Positions 26,788 through 36,600 are shown, counted from the stretch's first letter. The stretch is 64,000 nt of DNA from Gramella sp. AN32 (GCF_023718305.1 NZ_QEYO01000005.1:124001-188000); one strand, 5' to 3'. The notes: generated by a model from the sequence alone, not told the origin. Numbers and translations are program-made.

Positions 26788-27276
26788 TTAATTATAGTTT
26801 TTACTTCTATCAAAGGAAGAATATTTTCCATTATAATTTCCATTCAAAATATCACCATTTGCTAATTTGAAAATCATATGAACTGAAAAAGATTCATTCA
26901 TTTCTACAGAAAAAGTTCCATCGACAATTTTAACTTCTTTATTATTTATAAATATTGAGCCATTAAAACGATATGGTTCCCTATCCGATAAAGATTTTTT
27001 GCTAATTGTATAAATACCGTCAGCAACTTTATAAGTATTTGCGCTAGTCAAGGATATATATATGAAAGTTTGAGCATCGGAAAGTTTGCTTGTTCCACTT
27101 ATAAAATCAATTTCAAATTTCGATTTATTATCATAAGATTCATTTGTTATTTCAGCAGATTCAAGTTTCCAATTTTTGGATCCTATCTGAAAATAATTGT
27201 CAGAGGCAACCTTAAAAGAATTGTTCAAAAAAAAGATAACAATTAGAGTGACGGAAGTAAGTAATGAATTTTTCAT
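26788..27276 (-). CDS. secreted protein, unknown function
   Basis: 162 residues with a signal peptide (LLTSVTLIVIFFLNNSFKVAS). The remainder is beta-rich with several short alternating strands (KSKFEIDFISGTSKLS, GTFSVEMNESFSVHMIF), consistent with a small beta-sandwich. Ends in a hydrophilic SSFDRSKNYN tail. No domain recognised. Confidence 0.65.
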   Translation of the reverse strand: MKNSLLTSVTLIVIFFLNNSFKVASDNYFQIGSKNWKLESAEITNESYDNKSKFEIDFISGTSKLSDAQTFIYISLTSANTYKVADGIYTISKKSLSDREPYRFNGSIFINNKEVKIVDGTFSVEMNESFSVHMIFKLANGDILNGNYNGKYSSFDRSKNYN

Positions 27277-27524
27277 TGTTAAATTTTTATATGATTCGTC
27301 TAAAATTTAACAATTATTATACCGCTAATTATATATCTACAACATAATAGAGTGTACATCAAGATTTTTACAATAAAATATATCTCAAACCATTTCTTGC
27401 CCCTTGATTTCTAAGTAAGCAATACTTCTGCCATAGCAGATTAAATAATTCATCATATCACTCCCCATAATTAGAGAAGTTGTTTTAAGTAATGTTTAAG
27501 AGTGATACCGATTAATAAATCAAA

Positions 27525-28385
27525 TTACGTATTAAACTGCCAGGCGATGATCCTGCTTTTTTTATTCCCCACTTCCATTTCAATGCTCGTAAAACTCGCT
27601 TTTACTTTGTCAAGCTGTTTATAAAGTTTGGCCAGATTTTCCTTTTTAGAAACCAGGCAGGTAAACCAGTCTACCTGATTTTTAAATAGCTTACTTTCTT
27701 TAATCATTCTTTTAAGAAACAATGCTTCACCGCCATTGCACCATAATTCAGTAGCCTGGCCGCCAAAATTTCTCGCGCTTTCAGTTTCTTGTCCCAGATT
27801 TCTTGACTTCTGAAAATTGGCTTTTTGAGCGTCATTTTCTGAATTATAAAAAGGAGGATTGCACATAGTAAAATGGAAATGATCCTGATCGCCAATCATC
27901 CCTTTAAAGATGCTTCCACGGTCTGGCTGAAGTTTAACTTCTATATCTTTCAAAGTTCCGGGGTTATTTAGAATATTGGAACCTGCAGCCTTTACAGATT
28001 GTTCTTCAACATCGGTACCCCGCATCTTCCAGTCATAAATGCGATTAGCGAGGATGCAATAAATGGCATTTGCGCCTACACCAATATCCAGTCCGCGAAT
28101 GGAACTATTCTTTCCGGTTTCTTTAAGAAGATCAGCGATATGGTGAAGATATTCAGCCCTGCCGGGAATTGGCGGACATAGATAACCTTCAGGGATATCC
28201 CAATTCTCTATTTTATAATGAAACTTCAGCAAGGCTTTATTTAACTGGAGCACAGCTCCCGGGTTTCCAAAATCGATACTGCGATTTCCGAATTGATTCA
28301 GAATAACAAAAGGCGTTAATGCTGGTAAAGCGGAAATGAGTTTCCTGAAATCATAAGAATTTTGGTGTAGACTTCTTGGATGCAT
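27525..28385 (-). CDS. rlmF: 23S rRNA (adenine(1618)-N6)-methyltransferase
   Basis: About 286 residues from ATG 28385 (MHPRSLHQNSYDFRKL), the usual RlmF N-terminus; upstream in-frame codons would run into the helicase promoter. GLDIGVGANAIYC binds S-adenosylmethionine and CNPPFYNS is the N6-adenine methyltransferase NPPF/Y motif. It methylates A1618 of 23S rRNA. Divergent from the DEAD-box helicase; both act on RNA, so they may share the spacer's control region. Confidence 0.95.
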   Translation of the reverse strand: MHPRSLHQNSYDFRKLISALPALTPFVILNQFGNRSIDFGNPGAVLQLNKALLKFHYKIENWDIPEGYLCPPIPGRAEYLHHIADLLKETGKNSSIRGLDIGVGANAIYCILANRIYDWKMRGTDVEEQSVKAAGSNILNNPGTLKDIEVKLQPDRGSIFKGMIGDQDHFHFTMCNPPFYNSENDAQKANFQKSRNLGQETESARNFGGQATELWCNGGEALFLKRMIKESKLFKNQVDWFTCLVSKKENLAKLYKQLDKVKASFTSIEMEVGNKKSRIIAWQFNT

Positions 28386-28462
28386 ATTAAATATTTTAGA
28401 ATCGTTAGTGAAATTGACGAACTCAAAAAGCGTCAAAGAAGATGATCCCGGCAATTTAGCTG

Positions 28463-28470
28463 TACTTTTG
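28463..28470 (+). promoter_or_regulatory. -7 box of the helicase gene
   Basis: TACTTTTG (TAnnTTTG) ends 4 bp before the helicase ATG, leaving almost no 5' untranslated region. Confidence 0.5.
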
Positions 28471-28474
28471 ACCC

Positions 28475-29785
28475 ATGGCAAATATCATAAAATCTGAAGA
28501 AGAAATTCTCCAAAAGCTAAAGATTTCGAATCTTAATGCAATGCAGAAAGAGGCTGGGTCGGTTATTAAATCTTCAGAAAATAGTATGCTATTATCTCCA
28601 ACCGGGACGGGGAAAACCCTGGCATTTCTTCTGCCGGTATTAGCACAACTGGATCCCGAAAATGAAAATATTCAGGCATTGATTCTTGTGCCCTCAAGGG
28701 AACTCGCTATTCAAATTGAACAGGTGATAAGAGAAATGGGAACTGGTTTTAAAGCAAATGCGGTGTATGGGGGAAGGTCTTCAAAAAAGGATAGGTTAGA
28801 ACTGAGCCATTTACCGGCAATCTTAATTGGAACACCAGGAAGGCTTGCTGATCATTTGCGGAGGGAGAATTTTTCTGTTAAAAATATCAAGATTATTGTT
28901 CTGGATGAATTTGATAAATCCCTGGAAATTGGTTTTGAAGAAGAAATGCGGGAGATCTTTGAATTTTTACCCCATATTGAAAAAAGGATTTTAACCTCTG
29001 CTACACAAAATGTCCAGGTTCCAGGTTTTGTTAAAATGACAAGGCCTCAAACAATAAATTATCTTTCTGAAGAGACACCTTTGCTGGAGATCAAAACAGT
29101 GAATTCCCCAGATAAAGATAAACTGCAGAGTTTAATAGATTTATTGGAGCATATTGGGAACAAACCCGGGATCATTTTCTGTAATTTTCGGGATAGCATC
29201 GAGAGGATTAGTGATTTTCTTTCAGAAAATAGTATTCCCCATGGCACTTTTTACGGTGGAATGGAGCAGCAAGACCGTGAACGTGCTTTAATAAAATTTA
29301 GAAATGGGACCCATCGTATCCTTATCGCCACAGATCTTGCCGCTCGCGGAATTGATATTCCTGAATTAAACTTTATAATCCATTACCAACTTCCTTTAAA
29401 AGAGGCAGAATTTACCCATCGAAATGGAAGAACCGCAAGGATGGAAGCTACCGGCATTGCTTATGTACTAAAATGGAAGTATGAAGATTTGCCACATTTT
29501 ATAGAGCAAGCAGATCTCAAGGTGATGAAATCAAACCTGATTAAAACTGAAACTGCCTGGAAAACCTTATTTATCTCCGGAGGTAGAAAAGATAAAATTT
29601 CCAAAGGTGATATTGCCGGACTTTTTTTTAAGCAGGGAAATTTGAAAAAAGAGGAACTGGGTACTATTGAATTGAAAAGGGATTGCAGTTTTGTATCTGT
29701 AGATGCAAGTAAGGCTAAGGAAGTGATTATGAAACTGGATAACTCAAGACTTAAGAAAAAAAAGGTAAGAATAAGACTGGTTTAG
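28475..29785 (+). CDS. DEAD-box family RNA helicase with DEFD motif II
   Basis: 436 residues. Motif I is SPTGTGKT, Ia VPSRELAIQ, Ib GTPGRLADHL, motif II DEFD (not DEAD), III SAT, then helicase C with CNFRDS, IATDLAARGIDIP and HRNGRTAR. A C-terminal 70-residue part has the look of a DbpA/CsdA RNA-binding domain. It presumably unwinds rRNA during ribosome assembly, fitting its position next to rlmF. Confidence 0.93.
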   Translation: MANIIKSEEEILQKLKISNLNAMQKEAGSVIKSSENSMLLSPTGTGKTLAFLLPVLAQLDPENENIQALILVPSRELAIQIEQVIREMGTGFKANAVYGGRSSKKDRLELSHLPAILIGTPGRLADHLRRENFSVKNIKIIVLDEFDKSLEIGFEEEMREIFEFLPHIEKRILTSATQNVQVPGFVKMTRPQTINYLSEETPLLEIKTVNSPDKDKLQSLIDLLEHIGNKPGIIFCNFRDSIERISDFLSENSIPHGTFYGGMEQQDRERALIKFRNGTHRILIATDLAARGIDIPELNFIIHYQLPLKEAEFTHRNGRTARMEATGIAYVLKWKYEDLPHFIEQADLKVMKSNLIKTETAWKTLFISGGRKDKISKGDIAGLFFKQGNLKKEELGTIELKRDCSFVSVDASKAKEVIMKLDNSRLKKKKVRIRLV

Positions 29786-29937
29786 TTAAGGAGATTAGGA
29801 AGATCATGTTTGTAATTGAGTGTGGTTCTTGTTCAATTTTCTTCACAATTAAAATAAAGGAAGAGGTGTAGACTATAATTCAAAAATTGGCCCGGTTTAT
29901 TTGGGATGAACATAAAAAATTCATATTACGTATATAT

Positions 29938-29961
29938 TATAAGTAAAAATACTTATATTTG
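29938..29961 (+). promoter_or_regulatory. nirB promoter: inverted heptamer operator and -7 box
   Basis: ATAAGTA-AAAA-TACTTAT (29939-29956) is a perfect 7-4-7 inverted repeat. The -7 box TATATTTG (29954-29961) begins inside its right arm. The same repeat is found at narK and the barrel gene. The half-site TACTTAT fits the NarL consensus TACYYMT. Confidence 0.65.
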
Positions 29962-29979
29962 ATTTTTAAATACGTAGTT

Positions 29980-32487
29980 ATGGAAAAAATAATTGTAGTG
30001 GGAAACGGAATGGTGGGTTATAAATTCTGTGAAAAGTTAATAGATTCCCCGCGTAGAGGAAATTTTGAAATCCTTGTTTTTGGTGAAGAATCCCGTGCAG
30101 CCTATGATCGTGTTCATTTAAGTGAGTATTTTTCGAGGGAAAAACCTGAGGAACTTTTATTGGCACCCCTAAACTGGTATCAGGATAACCACATAGAACT
30201 ACGTACCTCAGAATTAATAAGGGAAATAAGACCGGAACAAAAAGAAGTAGTGACCTATAAAGATGAGGTTTTTAAATATGACCGGCTGGTGCTGGCCACC
30301 GGTTCTTATCCCTTTGTTCCGCCCATAAAGGGAACCGATAAAGCCGGGGTATTTGTATATCGAACCATAGAGGATCTTGATGCAATGAGGCATTATGCTT
30401 CAAAATTGAAGAAAGACGGAAAAAGCAAAGCTGCTGTTTTGGGAGGCGGACTGTTAGGCCTGGAAGCCGCGAATGCTGCTAAGGAACTAGGACTGGAAAC
30501 CGATGTTATTGAATTTGCTTCTCGTCTTATGCCCCGGCAGTTAGATGAACCGGCAAGTAATATGTTAAAGACTAAAATTGAGAGCCTGGGCATTAAAATT
30601 CACCTTAACAAAGCTACTTCAGAAATTGTGGGAGAAGAAGGTGTGGAAAAACTGGATTTTTCAGATGACACCTCTCTTGATACCGATATGCTCATTATTT
30701 CAGCAGGGATTAGGCCACGGGACGAACTCGCCTCCCAGGCAGGTTTAAAGATGGGGGAACGTGGCGGTGTTTGGGTAAATAATAAAATGCAAACATCCAA
30801 TAAAGATATTTATGCCATTGGAGAAGTAGCTTTTTATAATGGTGGAGTATATGGCCTTGTCGCACCCGGTTATAATATGGCTGAAGTTGCTGTGGAACAA
30901 ATTACCGGTGGCGATAAATTAATGATCGAGCGCATAGATATGTCTACGCAGTTAAAACTAATTGGGACCGAAGTGGCCAGCTTTGGGGATCCCTTTATTG
31001 ATAATAACGAGGTGGCAACTATTGTTTATGAGAATAAACGTTCAGGAATTTATAAGCGGATTAATGTTTCCAGGGAGGGTGAAAAACTACTTGGCGGGAT
31101 TCTCATAGGTGATTCTTCAGATTATAATAATCTTTTTCAGTTGTTTATCAATGAAATGAAGCTGCCTGAAGATCCTGAAGATCTTATTATTCCTTCCAAA
31201 AATGGAAAAGAAACCGCGTTGGGCAGCGCGATGGATTATCCCGATTCGGCTCAGATCTGTTCCTGTGAAAGTGTGACCAAGGGCGCGATTTGCGGTTCTA
31301 TTGAAAGTGGAAATTGTGAAAACCTTGGAGATGTTATAAAAACAACCAAAGCAGCCACGGGTTGTGGTGGATGCAAACCTATGGTGGCCGATCTTGTTAA
31401 GGCCACGCTCAAATCCATGGGAAAAGAAGTAAAGGAAACGCTTTGTTCACATTTCAAATTTAGCAGGCAGGAACTATATGATCTTGTGAAAATCAATAAA
31501 GTGAAAGATTACGATGAAGCGCTGAACCTTTTTGGAACAGGCCATGGGTGTGAAATTTGTAAGCCCGCCCTGGCTTCGATATTTGCCAGTATTTATATGG
31601 AAACTGCGAACAAGCAGGTGACCATTCAGGATTCCAATGACCGGTTCCTGGCCAATATTCAGAAAAATGGGAGTTATTCTGTGGTGCCAAGAGTCCCGGG
31701 CGGTGAGATCACTCCGGAGAAGCTAATGGTGTTGGGCAGGGTGGCAAAAAAATATGATTTGTATTCCAAGATCACGGGAGGGCAGCGAATTGACCTTTTT
31801 GGCGCTCAACTTCACGAGTTGCCCCATATCTGGCGGGAACTTATAGATGCCGGCTTTGAGAGTGGTCATGCCTATGGAAAATCCCTGAGAACGGTAAAAA
31901 GTTGCGTGGGTTCAACCTGGTGTCGTTATGGAATGCATGAAAGTGTAAGTTACGCCATACGCATCGAAGAAAGGTATAAAGGCTTGCGATCACCTCATAA
32001 ACTCAAGGGTGGTGTTTCTGGTTGTATTCGTGAATGCGCGGAAGCCCGGGGCAAGGATTTCGGAATTATCGCCGTGGAAAACGGATGGAACCTCTATGTA
32101 TGCGGAAACGGCGGGGCAACTCCAAAGCATGCCATACTTCTGGCTGAACAGCTAGATGATGAAACCTGCATTAAATATCTGGACAGGTTCTTAATGTATT
32201 ATATACGTACCGCACCACCACTTACCCGTACCGCTCCATGGCTGGAGAAACTTGAAGGCGGAATAGATTACCTGAAAGACGTGATAGTGAATGATTCTCT
32301 CGGAATTGCTGAAGAGCTGGAAAAAGAAATGCAGGGGCTGGTGGATAGATATGAATGTGAATGGAAACAGGCGATTGAAGACCCGGAAATGATGAAGCGA
32401 TTTAAGCATTTCGTGAACTCTGATGATGTGGACGATAATCTGGAATTTGTTCCTATGAGGGATCAGAAAAAAACAAAGGCCTGGTAA
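29980..32487 (+). CDS. nirB: assimilatory nitrite reductase [NAD(P)H], large subunit
   Basis: About 835 residues from ATG 29980 (MEKIIVVGNGMVGYKF). Domain order: FAD/NAD(P) oxidoreductase (1-420), two BFD-like [2Fe-2S] domains (CSCESV..CGGC near 425-470 and CEICKPA near 525), then ferredoxin-like and siroheme/[4Fe-4S] domains with CVGSTWC and CIRECAEARG supplying the four cluster cysteines. It reduces nitrite to ammonium in the cytosol. First gene of nirB-nirD-DUF4202-sensor-regulator. Confidence 0.97.
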   Translation: MEKIIVVGNGMVGYKFCEKLIDSPRRGNFEILVFGEESRAAYDRVHLSEYFSREKPEELLLAPLNWYQDNHIELRTSELIREIRPEQKEVVTYKDEVFKYDRLVLATGSYPFVPPIKGTDKAGVFVYRTIEDLDAMRHYASKLKKDGKSKAAVLGGGLLGLEAANAAKELGLETDVIEFASRLMPRQLDEPASNMLKTKIESLGIKIHLNKATSEIVGEEGVEKLDFSDDTSLDTDMLIISAGIRPRDELASQAGLKMGERGGVWVNNKMQTSNKDIYAIGEVAFYNGGVYGLVAPGYNMAEVAVEQITGGDKLMIERIDMSTQLKLIGTEVASFGDPFIDNNEVATIVYENKRSGIYKRINVSREGEKLLGGILIGDSSDYNNLFQLFINEMKLPEDPEDLIIPSKNGKETALGSAMDYPDSAQICSCESVTKGAICGSIESGNCENLGDVIKTTKAATGCGGCKPMVADLVKATLKSMGKEVKETLCSHFKFSRQELYDLVKINKVKDYDEALNLFGTGHGCEICKPALASIFASIYMETANKQVTIQDSNDRFLANIQKNGSYSVVPRVPGGEITPEKLMVLGRVAKKYDLYSKITGGQRIDLFGAQLHELPHIWRELIDAGFESGHAYGKSLRTVKSCVGSTWCRYGMHESVSYAIRIEERYKGLRSPHKLKGGVSGCIRECAEARGKDFGIIAVENGWNLYVCGNGGATPKHAILLAEQLDDETCIKYLDRFLMYYIRTAPPLTRTAPWLEKLEGGIDYLKDVIVNDSLGIAEELEKEMQGLVDRYECEWKQAIEDPEMMKRFKHFVNSDDVDDNLEFVPMRDQKKTKAW

Positions 32488-32652
32488 TTTTGATATTTGT
32501 CAGCTTTAACGCTCAAATGAGTTTTTGTCATCTTGAGCTTAGTCGAAAGATAGACAAAAAAATGTCAACTGTGGTTGAAGTGAGCTTACCCTAATAGTTT
32601 GACAGAACAGCTATTTTTTAAGGACATACATTATTTTTTAAACTAAAAGATT

Positions 32653-33027
32653 ATGCAACATATAATTGAACAATATAATTCAGTAAATCCAGTTGAGGTA
32701 AAAAACTGGTTCCACGCCGGAAAGATTTCCGATTTTCCCACAGATGGAGGGGCTTGTGTGAAATATGAATCCCGGCAAATTGCAGTATTTCATTTTAACC
32801 GCATAGCCAAATGGTATGCCTGCCAGAATCTTTGCCCGCATAAACTGGAAATGGTGCTGTCACGTGGGATGACAGGAGATGACCAGGGGATCCCAAAAGT
32901 GGCCTGCCCTATGCATAAGAAAACATTTTCGCTGGAGGATGGTAACAATCTAAACGGCGACGATTATAAGATCGCCGTATATCCTGTAAAGATTGAGGAT
33001 GAAAATGTGTATATTGGTTTTTCTTGA
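32653..33027 (+). CDS. nirD: nitrite reductase small subunit (Rieske type)
   Basis: 124 residues. Rieske motifs CPHK (CxH) and CPMHK (CxxH) bind a [2Fe-2S] cluster. Partner of NirB. The 165-bp spacer from nirB contains a genome repeat word (GAGCTTAGTCGAAAG) but no terminator, so the two are probably in one transcript. Confidence 0.93.
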   Translation: MQHIIEQYNSVNPVEVKNWFHAGKISDFPTDGGACVKYESRQIAVFHFNRIAKWYACQNLCPHKLEMVLSRGMTGDDQGIPKVACPMHKKTFSLEDGNNLNGDDYKIAVYPVKIEDENVYIGFS

Positions 33028-33045
33028 TTAAGCCTGTTAAAACTA

Positions 33046-33627
33046 ATGGATACAAAGTTTAAAGAAGCAATACGCCTTATAGACTCCAGGAATTCTAAAG
33101 ATCCTAATAAAGAGATTTATCAGGGTGAAGAATATCCCAAGGAGCTCTTATATTCCCAGCGAATGACGCAGCATCTGGATGAATTTTCTCCAGATGCGCC
33201 AGAAGAATTGCGAATAGCGGCAAGAGCGCAACATATTTGCCGGTGGCAAGTTGCCAGGAATGAATATCCCATGGACCGGGTTGGTTATTTAAAATGGAGG
33301 AATGACCTTAAAAAGGTACATTCTGAAATCACCGCAGAAATCCTGGAAAAAGTAGGCTATGAAAAAGATTTTATAGACAGGGTCACTTTTCTTATTCAGA
33401 AGAAAAAGATAAAAAAAGATGAGGATTCCCAAACGCTTGAAGATGTGATATGCCTTGTTTTTCTTGAATATTACCTGAAAGATTTTGCGGCAAAACATGA
33501 AGACGAAAAAATGATGGATATTATCAAAAAAACCTGGGCAAAAATGTCAGAAAGAGGACATCAGGCAGCACTTAAATTACCTATGGATCCAAAAAGCGAG
33601 CGTCTTGTAAAACAGGCTTTGTCTTAA
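33046..33627 (+). CDS. DUF4202-family protein
   Basis: 193 residues. FKEAIRLIDSRNSKDPN..AQHICRWQVARNEYPMDRVGYLKWRNDLKKVH is the DUF4202 signature; the conserved His/Arg pattern suggests a helical, HD-like fold. DUF4202 genes are regularly found in nitrate/nitrite or sulfite assimilation clusters. Its exact function is unknown. 18 bp after nirD and 12 bp before the sensor kinase. Confidence 0.85.
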   Translation: MDTKFKEAIRLIDSRNSKDPNKEIYQGEEYPKELLYSQRMTQHLDEFSPDAPEELRIAARAQHICRWQVARNEYPMDRVGYLKWRNDLKKVHSEITAEILEKVGYEKDFIDRVTFLIQKKKIKKDEDSQTLEDVICLVFLEYYLKDFAAKHEDEKMMDIIKKTWAKMSERGHQAALKLPMDPKSERLVKQALS

Positions 33628-33639
33628 AATTTATAGTGG

Positions 33640-35457
33640 ATGCCCGATACTCCAGGAAATTCGCTTGATCAGCACACTTTTAAAAAGCTGAGCCGTCTTT
33701 ACATTTTGGCGCTAAGTGCCATTGCGGTTAGTGTAATTCTTAGCCAAATCCTTATTCATCAATATCTTGAAGATCAGGAGAGCGATTCTACGGTAGTGAA
33801 TATAGCGGGTCGCCAGCGAATGCTCAGTCAAAAACTTACTAAAGAAACACTTCAACTTCTTATTGCCGGGCAGCCTTCCGAAAAAATTCAATTAAAGGAA
33901 AATATCAAATCTACCCTGGAGCGATGGGATTTCTCCCATTATGCCCTTTTGGAGGGGAGTGACAGCCTGGGCCTTCCTGGGAATAACAGCGATAGGGTGA
34001 ACGAGATGTTTCAGCAAATTCAGCCCCATTTCCTTAAAATGAAGGAAGCGAGTGCCTCTATCGTAGCACAACTGGAAAAAGATCCAGATACGCCCCTTGA
34101 CCAATTATCTGATGAAATTTTTCTGGTGAAGACAAACGAAGTCAGCTTTTTACAGGGAATGGATAATATCGTTAATCAGTACGAGAAAGAAGCCGGGGAT
34201 AAAGTTGATAAACTGGGGAATCTGGAGTTGTTTCTAATGGCGGTGACTTTACTTATTCTTCTTTCTGAATTTCTATTTATTTTCTGGCCGGCTGCCAAGG
34301 GGGTGCGGCATACTATTCATAATTTGATGATGGCCGAAACTAAGGCTAAAAAAATGGCACATGATGCCGATGTATTGAGCCAGGCCAAAGAAAAGTCGGT
34401 AAAGGAGTTGAGAGTGCTCAATCAGGCCATGAACCAAACTTTGCTGTTTGCCCGGCTTACTTCAGAAGGGGATATTATTCAGATAGGTGAAAAATTTTCC
34501 CGCCTTTTCAAGATCAGAAAGTTTGCTGATTATAGCAAATTTCAGGATTTACTTTCCGGAAACGAAGAAGAGAAAAAAAATATAGAAAATCTTTTAGAGG
34601 AAAATGCCCGAAAAGGATGGCAGGGAGAAGTAAAGGCAACCACTACCGAAGGTGCCGACGTTTGGATGGAAATGTCGCTTATTCCTTTCAGCCCGGTACA
34701 GGACAACTGGGAAATTCTGGTGATCGCCATAGACATCACAACCAGGAAGGAAGCTCAGTTGGAGATCGAAAGGTTGACGAAACGGAATTTTGAGGAGAAG
34801 ATGAACCAGCAAAAGCTTATTTCCAGTAAAATTATAGAGAACCAGGAAAATGAACAGAATCGTATTGCCAAGGATATTCATGATGGGATTGGCCAGATGT
34901 TAACGGGTCTTAGCTTTAATCTGGAAAGTATTGATGTATCCAATACCGAAAAGGCCGCACAAAAAATTGAAGGGCTTAAAGAACTTACGGCAAATATAAT
35001 TAAAGGGGTAAGGACAGCAACCTTTAATTTAATGCCCCCCGAACTTAGCGATCATGGGATTATTCCTGCACTAACGAAACTAAGCCTGGAACTGGGTAAA
35101 TTAACGGGGAAAAATATCATGTTATATGACAAAACCGGTTTTAGTGAGCGAATGAATTCCCTTACTGAAATCAATATTTACAGGATTACCCAGGAGGCCA
35201 TTAATAATGCCATAAAATATGCCAATTCCAGCAATATAATCATTTCTGTCTCTCATAGCAGTAGTATTTTGAGTATTACCATAGACGATAATGGAAAGGG
35301 TTTTGATATGAGCAAAGTCAAAACACGTAATGGGAATGGCGGGATGGGAATGACCTTTATGCGTGAGCGCATCAAATATATCAACGGTCGCCTCTTTATA
35401 AATTCTGAACCTGGTAAAGGCACGAGGGTGACTCTTAACATCCCTTTGGATTCCTAA
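33640..35457 (+). CDS. sensor histidine kinase, NarX-like
   Basis: 605 residues. Helix at about 19-40, then a periplasmic PilJ/NarX-type helical domain whose GRQRMLSQKLTKETL (about 52-66) corresponds to the nitrate-binding P-box; second helix at about 198-218. A PAS domain follows (about 265-365), then HisKA_3 with the phospho-His in RIAKDIHDGIGQM and an HATPase with NNAIKYAN and DDNGKGFD. It is likely the nitrate or nitrite sensor paired with the adjacent regulator. Substrate is inferred from the P-box resemblance and the neighbours. Confidence 0.88.
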   Translation: MPDTPGNSLDQHTFKKLSRLYILALSAIAVSVILSQILIHQYLEDQESDSTVVNIAGRQRMLSQKLTKETLQLLIAGQPSEKIQLKENIKSTLERWDFSHYALLEGSDSLGLPGNNSDRVNEMFQQIQPHFLKMKEASASIVAQLEKDPDTPLDQLSDEIFLVKTNEVSFLQGMDNIVNQYEKEAGDKVDKLGNLELFLMAVTLLILLSEFLFIFWPAAKGVRHTIHNLMMAETKAKKMAHDADVLSQAKEKSVKELRVLNQAMNQTLLFARLTSEGDIIQIGEKFSRLFKIRKFADYSKFQDLLSGNEEEKKNIENLLEENARKGWQGEVKATTTEGADVWMEMSLIPFSPVQDNWEILVIAIDITTRKEAQLEIERLTKRNFEEKMNQQKLISSKIIENQENEQNRIAKDIHDGIGQMLTGLSFNLESIDVSNTEKAAQKIEGLKELTANIIKGVRTATFNLMPPELSDHGIIPALTKLSLELGKLTGKNIMLYDKTGFSERMNSLTEINIYRITQEAINNAIKYANSSNIIISVSHSSSILSITIDDNGKGFDMSKVKTRNGNGGMGMTFMRERIKYINGRLFINSEPGKGTRVTLNIPLDS

Positions 35458-35508
35458 AGAAAATACGTAAAAAATTACTAATTTTAAACCTGGAACTGAA
35501 ATCAGAAT

Positions 35509-36165
35509 ATGGATAATATACGTATAGTTTTGGCCGATGATCATGTGTTGGTCAGGGATGGGATCAAAGCATTATTAGAAGATCAGCAGGGCATGGAAGT
35601 GGTGAATGAAGCTTCCGACGGATTGGAAGCCCTCGAGATCCTGGAGAAAAACCTACCCGATCTACTTATTGTAGATATACGTATGCCAGAAATGAATGGG
35701 ATTGAAGTGGTGAGAAAGATCCGCGAGAAGAACTGGGACGTAAAAACCCTGGTACTCTCTATGCATGATTCCGAAGAATACGTAGTTCAGTCAGTCCAGG
35801 CAGGTGCCGATGGTTATTTACTGAAAGGATCAAGCAAGGATGAGTTCCTGAAGGCGTTGCATAAAGTAGCTTCGGGGGGCAAGTATTTTTCAGGAGATAT
35901 TTCCGCGATTCTCATTAATAATTTTACGGGAGAAAATACTTCAAAAAAGAAACCCAAACCCAAAGAAGATCCTTTTAACCTTACCAAAAGGGAAAAACAA
36001 ATACTCAAATTGGTTTTAGAGGGGAAAAGCAATAAGGAAATCGGAAAAGAGCTCGGAATTAGTAACAGGACCTCTGAGGTTCATCGCTTTAACCTTATGA
36101 AAAAGCTGGACGTTAAAAACCTTATCGAATTAACCAATATTGCCAGGGAATACCAGCTTGCTTAA
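35509..36165 (+). CDS. NarL-family response regulator
   Basis: 218 residues. Receiver domain with ADDH (acid pocket), VDIRMP (phospho-Asp near 55), and K in LLKGS. LuxR-type helix-turn-helix: LTKREKQILKLVLEGKSNKEIGKE..ISNRTSEVHR. It follows its kinase by 51 bp. Its binding site may be the inverted heptamer upstream of nirB, narK and the barrel gene. Confidence 0.93.
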   Translation: MDNIRIVLADDHVLVRDGIKALLEDQQGMEVVNEASDGLEALEILEKNLPDLLIVDIRMPEMNGIEVVRKIREKNWDVKTLVLSMHDSEEYVVQSVQAGADGYLLKGSSKDEFLKALHKVASGGKYFSGDISAILINNFTGENTSKKKPKPKEDPFNLTKREKQILKLVLEGKSNKEIGKELGISNRTSEVHRFNLMKKLDVKNLIELTNIAREYQLA

Positions 36166-36170
36166 ATTCA

Positions 36171-36440
36171 GCATTCAAGATTCAAAAGTCAAAAGTCAAA
36201 ACTTAAAATAGGATTCCTGGGGTTCTTCGCTCCACTGCTTTGAGCTTTGGATGACATATTACTGTTGTTTCCATCAAGCTGTCATTCCGACCGTAGAGAG
36301 AAATCTCTTTCAATTCAACATTTATAATTCAAAATAGATTGGTTGGATTCTCGCTACATTTTATTCCGAACTGAATGATAATTAAACGATGTCATTCCGA
36401 CGAAGGAGGAATCTCTTTGGAGTACGGGATACTCTTTCTT
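36171..36440. repeat. dispersed intergenic repeats
   Basis: A tandem of AAAAGTCAAA words (36181-36200), then two copies of a motif TGTCATTCCGAC..GAG..AATCTCTTT (36277-36312 and 36388-36420). These are typical repeated words of this genome. No gene here; narK's promoter follows. Confidence 0.6.
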
Positions 36441-36566
36441 ACCCTATCCCTTCATTTTTCGAATCTTCTTTATTTTACCATGTCTTTCCAATAATCTTTT
36501 AAAATATCCCCCGCTATTTTTAGAAGTTCACATTTTTTCAAATACTTAGTAAATATACGTATTTTA

Positions 36567-36589
36567 TTAAGTATAAATACTTAATTTAG
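36567..36589 (+). promoter_or_regulatory. narK promoter: inverted heptamer operator
   Basis: TTAAGTA-TAAA-TACTTAA (36567-36584), a perfect 7-4-7 palindrome, followed by a -7-like TAATTTAG (36582-36589) overlapping the right arm, as at nirB. A further half-site TACTTAG lies at 36543-36549. Confidence 0.65.
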
Positions 36590-36600
36590 TTTTTCTAAAC

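Noticed and set aside
29938-29961. The nirB inverted repeat as a transcription terminator
   Set aside because: AT-only stem without GC and without a following T-run; adjacency to a -7 box and recurrence at two other promoters favour an operator.
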